64,000 bases of DNA, taken from positions 2,619,001 through 2,683,000 of the forward strand of contig NZ_CP082922.1 of NCBI RefSeq assembly GCF_019931675.1. Reading direction: 5' to 3'. The translations under genes and the position numbers were made by a program. This stretch comes from Nocardioides rotundus (GTDB lineage Bacteria; Actinomycetota; Actinomycetes; Propionibacteriales; Nocardioidaceae). The notes below the pieces were generated by a model, which had not been told where the DNA came from, did no database searches, and worked only from the letters and a program-made list of their open reading frames with translations. Position 1 is the stretch's first letter, and the number at the start of each line of letters is the position of its first letter. Positions 13,801-20,200 of this stretch are shown here, one piece after another.

Positions 13801-16800
13801 GTGCAGGTCATCGACTCCAGCGGAGCCAGCGCCCCGGGCTCGCAGGCCACGGCGCCGATCTTGGGGTCGTCCAGGGTCACGCCGTCGACCGTGACGTTGC
13901 CGGTGTTGGTCACCGTGAAGGAGTAGTCGATCCGCTCCCCGACGTCGGCGAGCCCGTCGCCGTCGCCGTCCGCGAGCGTCGCGTCCTTGTCCAGTTGCAG
14001 GGCCGGCGTGGTGTCGGCCGGCACCGTCGCGGTGTCCTCGGGCGCGGTGACCTCGCCGGTGGGCGAGTCCGCGGTGGCCGTCGCCGCGTTGCGGACCGTG
14101 CCGGAGTCGACGTTGGCCTGGGTCACGGTGTAGGTCGCGGTGCACGTCGTGGACGTGCCGGGGGCGACCGGACCGGTCGGGCAGTCGACGGTGCCGACCT
14201 TGGGGTCGTCGACGCGGACGTCGCGGACGGTGGTGTTGCCCGAGTTGGTGATCTGGAAGGAGTAGGTGATCGTCTCGCCGGGGTCGGCCAGCTCGTCGCC
14301 GTCCACGTCGCCGAGCGCGGCGGTCTTCTCCAGGGTGATCGCCCCGGTGTCGTCGACGTCCACGACCGCGTCGTCGGGTGCGGAGGTGACCCCGCCGCCC
14401 TGCGGGTCCTGCGCGGAGGCGGTCGCGACGTTCGTCACCGAGCCGGCGTCCACGTCGGTCTGCGTCACGGTGTAGCTGCCGGTGCAGGTGACGCTCGCGC
14501 CGGGGCGGACGTCGTCGGTGGGGCAGGCGACCGTGCCGATCTTGGAGTCGTCGACGCTGACGCCGCTCAGGGTCGTCGTACCGGTGTTGGTGACGGTGAA
14601 GGTGTAGTCGATCGTCTCGCCCACGTCGGCGCGCTGGTCGTTGTCGGCGTCGCGGAGCGCGGCGGTCTTGTCGATCGCGAGTCGGGCGACGGAGTCCGCG
14701 TCGATGCTGGCGGTGTCGGGGCCGGACTCGGTGCGCGGACCGGAGGGCGGCTGGCCGCTCGCGGTCGCCGTGTTGTCCACCGAGCCGGAGTCCACGTCGG
14801 CCTGGGTCACGGTGTAGCTGCCCGTGCAGGTGACGCTCGCGCCGGGCGCGAGGGCGCCGGACGGACATGCGACCGAGCCGACCTTCGGGTCGTTGACCTG
14901 CGGGTCGGTGACGGTGACGTTGCCGGTGTTGGTGACGGTGAAGGTGTAGTCCACCGTCTCGCCCACGTCGGCCAGCGCGTCGCCGTCGCCGTCGACCAGC
15001 GACCCGGTCTTCTCGATCGACAGCGCGGAGGTGGTGTCGGCCGGCAGCGTCTCGGTCGAGGGCTGGCTCTCGGTCTCCTGCCCGCCGGGGGTGGTGTCGG
15101 TGGCGGTCGCGGTGTTCTCGACGGAGCCGCCGTTCACGTCGGCCTGGGTGACGGTGTACGTCGCGACGCAGGTGACCGCCTCGCCCGGGGACAGGGTGGT
15201 GTCGGGACAGCTGACCCCCGGGACCTTCGGGTCGTCGACACCGACGCCGGTCAGGGTCACGTTGCCGGTGTTGGTGACCCGGAACTCGTAGCGGATCGTC
15301 TCGTCGACGTCGGCGAGCCCGTCGCCGTCGGTGTCGTTGAGGTAGCCCTCCTTGACCACGGCCAGGCCGGTGCCGGTGTCGGTGGCGACCTCGGCGTCGG
15401 AGACGTTGCTGGGGATCGGGTCGCCGTCGGGGTCGCTGGCCGTCGCGCGGGCCTCGTTGCGGACCAGGCCGGAGTCCACGTCGTCCTGGGTGAGCACCCG
15501 GGAGCCGGTGCACTCGATGGTGGCCCCGGGCTCGATCGGGCCGGTCGGGCAGGTGACCGCACCGACGAGCGGATCGGCGATCCGCGGCGCGCTCAGCGTG
15601 GTGGTGCCGTTGTTGGTGAGGCGGAAGGTGTAGTTCACCGTCTCGCCGACGTCTCCGAGGCCGTCGCCGTCCCCGTCGACCAGGCTCGCGGACTTGCTGA
15701 GGCTCAGCGCGCTGCGGCTGTCGGTGGGCTGGGTGTCGTCGTCCGGCGGGGACTGGACCGGCCCAGCCGGCGACGTGCCGGCAGCGGTCGCGACGTTGTC
15801 CACCGAGCCCGCGTCCACGTCGGCCTGCGTGACCGTGTAGGACGCGGTGCACTCCACGGCCGCGCCCGGCGCCAGCGGGCCGGTCGGGCAGGTGACCGCC
15901 CCGACCTTGGGGTCGCTCACGGCGAGGTTGCTCACCGTCACCGCGCCGGTGTTGGTGATCGTGAAGGTGTAGCGGATCTCCTCGCCGACGTCGGCCAGCT
16001 GGTCGCCGTCGGCGTCGACCACCGCGCCGCGCTTGACCAGGGAGAGGCCGCTGGTCTGGTCGACGGCCTGCACGTTGTCATCGGTGGCCGGCGGGACCGA
16101 TCCGCCACCGGCGCGAACCGCCTCGGCGGTCGCGACGTTGGTCAGCGAGCCCGCGTCGACGTCGTCCTGGGTGACGGTGTAGGTGGCGGTGCAGGTGACG
16201 GAGTCGCCGGGTCCGGGGGCGCCGGTCGGGCAGGTGACCGGGCCGACCTTCGGGTCGGTCACGCTCACCTCGGACAGGGACACGTTGCCGGTGTTGGTCA
16301 CCCGGAAGGAGTAGGTGATCGTCTCACCGGCGTCGGCCAGGCCGTCGTTGTCCCCGTCGGCCAGCACGCCGGTCTTCTGCAGCGCGATCGACGCGGCGTC
16401 GTCGGCCTCGATCGCGTGCGAGTCCGGGTCGGACTGCACGGAGGTGGCCGAGGGCGTGTCGGCGGCCGCGATGGCGGTGTTGTCCACGCTCCCGGAGTTC
16501 ACATCGGCCTGGCTCACGGTGTAGGTCGCCGTGCAGGTGACCGACTCACCGGGGGCGAGCGGCCCGGAGGGGCAGGTGACCGTGCCGACCTTCGGGTCGC
16601 GGACCCGCACGGCCGACAGGGTGACCCCACCGGTGTTGGTCACGCGGAAGCTGTAGTTCACCCGCTCCCCGACGTCGGCCAGCCCGTCCCCGTCGCCGTC
16701 CACCAGGCTGCCGGTCTTGTCCAGCCCGATCGAGGCGCTCGTGTCGGCGGGCGTCTCGGTGCTGTCCCCGGGGATGGTCACCTCGTCGTCGTCGGGCGTG

Positions 16801-17216
16801 CTCGCGGTCGCGGTCGCGGAGTTGTCCACGCTGCCGGAGTCCACGTCGCCCTGGGTGACGGTGTAGGTCGCCGTGCAGGTCACCGACTCCCCCGGCGCCA
16901 CCGGCCCGGTCGGGCAGGTGACCGGGCCGACCTTCGGGTCGGAGACGTCCACGCCGGACAGCGTCACGTTCCCGGTGTTGGTGACGACGAAGGAGTAGTC
17001 GATGGTCTCGCCGACGTCGGCGAGGCCGTCGTTGTCGGTGTCGTCGAGTGCCGCCCGCTTGTCCAGGGTCGCCGAGGCCGCGGTGTCGGTGGGCGTGCTG
17101 GTGGTGTCCACCTGCTCCGGCAGGGTGGTGCCGCCCGAGCTCGCCGTCGCGGTCGCCGGTTGTCCACGCTCCCGGAGTCCACGTCGCCCTGGGTGACGGT
17201 GTAGGTCGCCGTACAC
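4887..17216 (-). CDS. giant sortase-anchored repeat surface protein, C-terminal part (35 repeats + LPNTG anchor)
   Basis: Open frame of 4,109 codons forming the 3' three quarters of a giant surface protein. Its first ~20 codons (above 17158) are the wrong frame of the upstream part; true coding begins at 'ATATAS' just after the break. It holds repeats 9-43, each ~114 residues. Each has a Lys in the first strand, a DxDxDGxxDxxE loop, 'Y(T/S)F.VTNTG', 'DPKVG', two cysteines and 'SV.NTATA'. The last ~93 residues are a Pro/Gly/Asp wall-spanning linker, LPNTG, a hydrophobic segment of ~20 residues and the basic tail RRRRGEDT, which together make a sortase sorting signal. No sortase gene is in the window. 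The role is unknown; an adhesin or stalk is inferred from the architecture. Confidence 0.85.
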   Translation of the reverse strand: MYGDLHRHPGRRGLRERGQPATATASSGGTTLPEQVDTTSTPTDTAASATLDKRAALDDTDNDGLADVGETIDYSFVVTNTGNVTLSGVDVSDPKVGPVTCPTGPVAPGESVTCTATYTVTQGDVDSGSVDNSATATASTPDDDEVTIPGDSTETPADTSASIGLDKTGSLVDGDGDGLADVGERVNYSFRVTNTGGVTLSAVRVRDPKVGTVTCPSGPLAPGESVTCTATYTVSQADVNSGSVDNTAIAAADTPSATSVQSDPDSHAIEADDAASIALQKTGVLADGDNDGLADAGETITYSFRVTNTGNVSLSEVSVTDPKVGPVTCPTGAPGPGDSVTCTATYTVTQDDVDAGSLTNVATAEAVRAGGGSVPPATDDNVQAVDQTSGLSLVKRGAVVDADGDQLADVGEEIRYTFTITNTGAVTVSNLAVSDPKVGAVTCPTGPLAPGAAVECTASYTVTQADVDAGSVDNVATAAGTSPAGPVQSPPDDDTQPTDSRSALSLSKSASLVDGDGDGLGDVGETVNYTFRLTNNGTTTLSAPRIADPLVGAVTCPTGPIEPGATIECTGSRVLTQDDVDSGLVRNEARATASDPDGDPIPSNVSDAEVATDTGTGLAVVKEGYLNDTDGDGLADVDETIRYEFRVTNTGNVTLTGVGVDDPKVPGVSCPDTTLSPGEAVTCVATYTVTQADVNGGSVENTATATDTTPGGQETESQPSTETLPADTTSALSIEKTGSLVDGDGDALADVGETVDYTFTVTNTGNVTVTDPQVNDPKVGSVACPSGALAPGASVTCTGSYTVTQADVDSGSVDNTATASGQPPSGPRTESGPDTASIDADSVARLAIDKTAALRDADNDQRADVGETIDYTFTVTNTGTTTLSGVSVDDSKIGTVACPTDDVRPGASVTCTGSYTVTQTDVDAGSVTNVATASAQDPQGGGVTSAPDDAVVDVDDTGAITLEKTAALGDVDGDELADPGETITYSFQITNSGNTTVRDVRVDDPKVGTVDCPTGPVAPGTSTTCTATYTVTQANVDSGTVRNAATATADSPTGEVTAPEDTATVPADTTPALQLDKDATLADGDGDGLADVGERIDYSFTVTNTGNVTVDGVTLDDPKIGAVACEPGALAPLESMTCTASYTVTQADVDNGSVNNVATASATTPSGGTVTSPEDDARVPADTEAALRMVKDAFLRDGDNDSLADAGETIDYVFTVTNTGNVSITDVSIADPKVGPVQCPTGPVRPGQSVECTVTYTVTQGDVNAGRIDNVATASGATPSGGSVTSPQDDATVPADQRSTLALTKTGSLVDRDGDGLADAGERIDYTFTVTNTGTTTLTDVSVRDSKIASVSCPTGPLAPGASVDCTASYTVTQSDVDAGVVRNEAVAGATDPAGNPVPSPVTDEEIAADGAAALALVKSGTLGAGDADGDGLADVGDTVDYTFTVTNTGNVTVNGVSIADPKVGAVSCPTGPVAPGASVECTATYTVTQSDVDAGQLRNTATATATRPDDTTVTSPTSTDTLTVDTTAALSIVKEAALADRDGDELADAGETVDYTFTVTNTGNVTMMGVGVADDKVDVSCPTGAVAPGESVECTATYTVTQADVDAGSVDNVASASGTTPSGGGVTSGPDDASVPADAETGLTVAKDAALNDEDGDALADVGETVDYTFLVTNTGNATLTRIRIDDPKLGSVSCPAGPLGPGATVTCTATYSVTQADVDAGSVDNVATASGLSPSGEEVTSPQDDATVPADTAAELRIEKAGTLTDQDGDGLADAGETVRYTFTVTNTGNVTVSGVAVQDPKVGAVECPSGAVRPGDSVECTASYTVTQGDIDAGSVSNTATATGTTPDDTEVTSPGDDSVLPVDGRAGLALAKDAALVDADGDDLADAGERIDYTFTVTNTGTLTVNGVSIDDPKVGEVTCPAGPLAPGASVECTATYTVTQADVDAGSVENTATASGTSSQGVVTSAPDDATVPADGTSGLTMVKDASLNDRDGDERADVGETIDYTFTVTNAGNVTLSGIEVDDPKVGAVTCPTGPLAPGESKTCAASYVVTQADVDSGSVDNTATATGSAPGGETVTSPEDDATVPADTASSLQIVKDAALADGDGDQLADVGERVDYTFTVTNTGNVTVTSVRVNDAKIDTVDCPTGPLAPGDSVTCTASYTVTQADVNAGAVENTATAGATTPAGEPVTSPSDDATVPADATAALGLVKNGSLNDRDGDDLADAGETIDYTFTVTNSGNVTIYDVAVDDPKLGSVTCPAGALAPGASVECTASYTVTQADVDAGVVRNEATATGSTPSGGSIESPLADEELPADAASGLTLVKSGALNDRDGDDLADVGETVDYTFTVTNTGNVTVTGVSVDDPKVGAVTCPTGPVAPGASVECTASYTVTQADVDAGTVDNTATATANWPDGEEVETGPSTETLPADTASSLLVEKTGTLADEDGDERADVGETVNYEFVVTNTGNQTVSQVAIRDPKVGEVECPTGALAPGELKTCTASYVVTQADVDSGSVDNTATATGTTPGGEEVTSGPDDSSVPADTASSLAVVKDAALVDGDSDQLADVGERVNYTFTVTNTGNVTISQVAIDDPKITGVECPTGPLAPGASVECTASYVVTQADVDSGSVDNSATATGSTPSGEDVTSPSDDATVPADTTPALGLVKSGALNDRDGDDLADAGETIDYTFTVTNTGNVTVSGVSIDDPKVGAVECPAGALAPGASVECTASYTVTQGDVDAGVVRNEATATGSTPSGGSVESPLADEELPADAASGLTLVKSGALNDRDGDDLADVGETVDYTFTVTNTGNVTMTSVAVDDPKVGAVECPAGPVAPGASVECTATYTVTQADVDAGTVENTATATANRPDGQEVETGPSTETLPTDTASALRIEKTGALNDQDGDDLADVGETIDYTFTVTNTGNVTLTGIAVDDPKVGAVTCPTGPVTPGASVECTATYTVTQDDIDAGSVTNVATATGTTPGGGDVTSPGDDSTLPVDDRGALRLAKDAVLADEDSDNLADVGETVNYTFTVTNTGATTLTGVSIDDPKVGDVTCPTGALAPGASVECTASYTVTQADVDSGSVENTATAGATAPSGGSVTSEPDDASVPADTAAGLVLVKTGALNDADGDDLTDAGETVDYTFTVTNTGNVTVSGVSVDDPKVGDVTCPAGALAPGASVECTASYTVTQADVDAGVVRNEATATGSTPSGGSIESPLADEELPADAASGLTLVKSGALNDRDGDDLADVGETVDYTFTVTNTGNVTLSGVSVEDPKVGQVTCPVLPLLPGGSVECTASYTVTQADVDSGTVENTATATANRPDGEEVETGPSTETLPADTASSLLVEKTGTLADEDGDERADVGETIRYEFVVTNTGNQTVSQVAIDDPKIDGVTCPTQPLAPGESATCTASYVVTQADVDAGSVDNTATATGTTPGGEEVTSGPDDSSVPADTASSLAVVKDAALVDGDGDQLADVGERVNYTFTVTNTGNVTISQVAIRDPKVGAVDCPTGPLAPGASVECTASYVVTQADVDSGSVDNTATATGDTPSGEDVTSPSDDATVPADTTPALGLVKSGALNDADGDDLADVGETIDYTFTVTNTGNVTLTDVSVDDPKVGEVDCPTGPVAPGASVKCTASYTVTQADVDAGLVRNEATATGSTPSGGSVESPLADEEIAADAASGLTMVKTGVLNSEDGDDGADAGETITYTFTVTNTGNVTVTGVSVDDPKVGAVDCPAGALAPGDSVECTASYVVTQADVDAGTVENTATATANRPDGEAVETGPSTETLPTDPASALMIEKTGVLSDGGDDELADVGETIDYTFKVTNTGNVTVTGIAVSDPKVGTVTCPSDPVAPGASVECTATYTVTQGDIDAGAVTNTAKATGTAPGGNPVESEPDDNTLPADARADATLEKDGALRDRDGDGRADVGEIIDYTFVVTNTGTVTLGDIEVRDPKVGQVDCPATTLAPGESMTCTAPPYTVTAQDAADGSVRNRAELITTPPVGDPCEPGENGCDVVITDINILPAEGEDDPTTPPPGDPGTPDQPGDRPAGGGDDGDWNPLPNTGGPALWVALLGLALLAGGGFLVRRRRGEDT
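5169..10583 (-). repeat. four-copy higher-order repeat, period 1,368 bp (4 domains each)
   Basis: The last 16 domains (28-43) are four copies of a four-domain cassette. Equivalent codons for ALGLVK or its variants start at 10583, 9215, 7847 and 6479, exactly 1,368 bp (456 residues) apart. Within each cassette, domain 1 ends in 'VVRNEATATGS' or 'LVRNEATATGS', domain 2 opens with 'AASGLT(L/M)VK' and ends in 'ENTATATAN' or 'DNTATATAN', and domain 3 opens after a 'GPSTETLP' linker. The same order is visible with looser spacing at domains 13-15 and 20-22. The final unit (43) diverges into the wall-spanning tail. Confidence 0.9.
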
Positions 17217-20200
17217 GTGATCGAGGCGCCGGGGGCCAGCGTCCCGGTCGGGCAGTCGACCGCCCCGAGCTTGGGGTCGGTGACGGTGACGTTGGTCAGC
17301 GTCGTGGTGCCGGTGTTGGTCACGACGAAGGAGTAGTCGATCGTCTCGCCCGCATCCGCCAGCGCGTCACTGTCTCCGTCGTTGAGGTCGGCCTGCTTGT
17401 CCAGGGTGAAGGCGGGCGTCTGCTCGGCGTCGATCGAGGTGCTGGACTCGTTCGAGCGCACCGGGTTGCCCTCGGGGTCGTTGGCCACCGCGGTCGCGGT
17501 GTTGGTGATGGTGCCGCGGTCGACGTCGGCCTGGGTGACGGTGTACGTCGCCGAGCAGGTGGTCGTCTGGCCCGGCTCGATCGGCTCGCCGGTGCAGGTC
17601 GCCTCGATCCCGGCGGCGGCCAGCATCGGGTCGTCGACCCGCAGCACCCGCAGCGTCACGTCGCCGACGTTGCGCACTCTGAACTCGTAGCTGATCGTCT
17701 CGCCGACGTCCGCTCCGCCGTTGCCGTTGAGGTCGGCGAGCTGGGAGGTCTTGGTCATCGCCAGTGCGGCACGGGTGCTGGTCGGCTCCCGGTGGGTCGA
17801 CTCGTTGGAGACCGCGCTGGCACCCCCGGGCGTGGTGCCGGTGGCGACGGCGTTGTTGACCACCGCGCCGTTGTCGACGTCGGTCTGGGTGACGGTGTAG
17901 CTGCCGGTGCAGGTCACCGAGGCGTTCGGAGCCAGCGTCGTGGTGGGGCAGGTGACCGACATCTTCGGGTCCTGGACCCGCAGCCCGCTGACGGTCTGCG
18001 TCCCCTCGTTGGTGACGGTGAAGGTGTAGTCGATCGTCTCGCCGGCCTGCACCCGGCCGTCGCCGTTCTCATCGGCGGGGGTGCCGTCCTTGACCAGCGC
18101 CAGCGCGGTCTCCACGTCGGCCGGGATCAGGTGGGAGTCGGTGGCGGCGGGCGGGTCGACCCCGGTGGGTGGCGTCGCCGTGGCCCGGGCGGTGTTGGCG
18201 ACGCCGCCGGCGTCCAGGTCGCCCTGGGTGACGGTGTAGGTCGCCGTACACGTCGTCGTGGCGCCCGGAGCGAGCGTGGTCGTCGGGCAGCTGACCCCGG
18301 TGACCTTGGGGTCGGTCACCGAGAGCCCGGTGAGCGTCGTGGTGCCGGTGTTCTCCACGATGAAGGAGTAGTTCACCGTCTCCCCGACATCGGCGAGACC
18401 GTCGCCGTCGCCGTCGGCCAGCGTGCCCCGCTTGTCCAGGGTCAGGGCGGCCGTGCGGTCGGTGGGCGTGCGGGTGGTGTCGGGCGCCGAGCGCAGGGAC
18501 TCACCGCTCGGGGTCCGGGCGACGGCGGTCGCGGTGTTGACGATGGTGCCGGCGTCCACGTCGGCCTGGGTGACGGTGTAGCTCGCCTGGCAGGTGACGG
18601 TGGCGCCGGGTGCGATCCGGGTGGGGCAGGTGACGGGGCCGACCTTGGGGTCGTCGATGCGTACGTCGGTCAGCGTCACGCCGCCGTCGTTGGTCACCGC
18701 GAAGGTGTAGTCGATCACCTCGCCGACGTCCGCCGCGTTGTTGGCGTTGCCGTCGCGCAGGACAGCGGACTTGTCCAGGCTGATCCCCGAGGTGCTGTCG
18801 ACCGGGGTCACGGTGTCGTCCGGAGCAGAGGTCGGGTTGGGGACGCCGCTGGGCGCGGTGCCGCTCGCGGTGGCCGTGTTGCTGACCGATCCGGCGTCGA
18901 TGTCGTCCTGGGTGACGGTGTAGGTCGCCGTGCACGTGCGGGTCTCGCCCGGGGCCAGCGGCCCGGTCGGGCAGCTCACCGTGACACCCGCATCGCGGAG
19001 CTTGGGGTCGTTGATCGTGACGTTGTCGACGGTCACGGTGCCGGTGTTGCGGACCGCGAAGCGGAAGGTGATGGTCTCGCCCACGTCGGCGGCGCCGTCG
19101 CCGTCTCGGTCGGAGAGGGCTGCCGTCTTGTCCAGGGCCAGGCCGGAGCGGCGCTCGGTGGGCACCGTGGTGCTGTCCGGGTCGGAGGTGAGCCGGTTGC
19201 CGGTCGGAGTGGTGCCGGAGGCGGTGGCGGTGTTGTCGACCGAGCCGCTGTTCACATCGGCCTGGGTGACGGTGTAGGTCGCCGTGCACACCCGTTCGTC
19301 CCCCGGGGCCAGGGGGCCGGTCGGACAGGTCGCCTGCACCCGTGGGTCGTTGATCGCCACGGAGGTCAGCGAGACGTTGCCGGTGTTGCGGACCACGAAG
19401 CGGTACTGGATCTGCTCGCCGACGTCGGCCCGGTTGTCGCCGTCCCCGTCGTTCAGCGTGGACTGCTTGTCCAGGGTGATGCCACCGCGCCGGTCCAGGG
19501 TCAGAGTGTCGCTGTCGGTCGCGGTCACGGGCGCGTTGTTGTTCGGCGGATTCGCCGTCGCCGTGGCGGTGTTGAGCACCTGGCCGTTGTCGGTGTCGGC
19601 CTGGGTGATGGTGTAGGTCGCCGTACACGTCGTGGACGCGCCCGCCGCCAGGGTCGTGGTCGGACAGGAGACGGCCCCGACCTTCGGGTCACTCACCGAT
19701 ACCCCGGTCACCTGGGTGGAGCCTGTGTTGGTGACCAGGAAGGAGTAGGTCACCCGGTCGCCGGCGTCGCGCAGCCCGTTGTTGTTGACGTCGGTGACCG
19801 TGCCCCGCGTCTTGTCCAGGGTCAGCCCGACCCGCTCGACGGTGTTGGTGGTCGTCTGCGAGGTCGAGATGCGCTCGGTGTCGGTGGCGCTCAGCCAGCG
19901 GAACCTGGTCTCGGCGGTGTTGGTGATCGGGGTGCCCGCGGCCACTCCGTCGTTGACCCGGACCCGGAAGGTGACGGTGGCCGTCTGTCCGACCGCGAGC
20001 GATCCGCCCTGGCTCGCGGTCGCCCCGGATCCGACATTCGCACGCACCACTCCCCCGGACACCTGACCGACGTCGTCGCCGATGGCGTCGGTGCGCGTGG
20101 TCCCGTCGACGGTGAGGGACCCGGGCACGTAGGTGGTGTTGGCCGGGATCTGGTCGGTGATCGAGGTCAGGATCGAGGCGGCGCCGCCGTTGTTGGTGGC

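Larger units (their letters stand above)
5169..19828 (-). repeat. 43 tandem ~342-bp coding repeats (Ig-like DUF7507/DUF11-type domains)
   Basis: I counted 43 consecutive domain starts of the form 'xLxLxKxGxLxDxDGDxxADVGE' between 19828 and about 5169. The modal unit is 114 residues (342 bp). Taking repeat 10 as numbering, the conserved positions are Lys6, Asp12/14/16/20, Glu23, Cys54, Cys67 and Asn85. Repeats 1-8 are in the upstream frame and 9-43 in the downstream one. The 5' repeats are the most divergent; those near the anchor are nearly identical. The consensus matches what is known as DUF7507/DUF11 ('conserved repeat domain'), immunoglobulin-like modules of bacterial surface proteins. 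The family name is from memory of the consensus, not from a search. Confidence 0.9.

Noticed and set aside
17140..17216. Programmed ribosomal frameshift at the break of the giant gene
   Set aside because: The site AACCGGCGACC has no slippery heptamer or homopolymer; a point deletion or consensus error is simpler.
5169..19828. Regular repeats considered as CRISPR or as modular synthase (NRPS/PKS) domains
   Set aside because: The 342-bp period is coding throughout, with Ig-like strands, a signal peptide and a sorting signal; there are no short palindromic repeats, spacers, cas genes or carrier-protein motifs.
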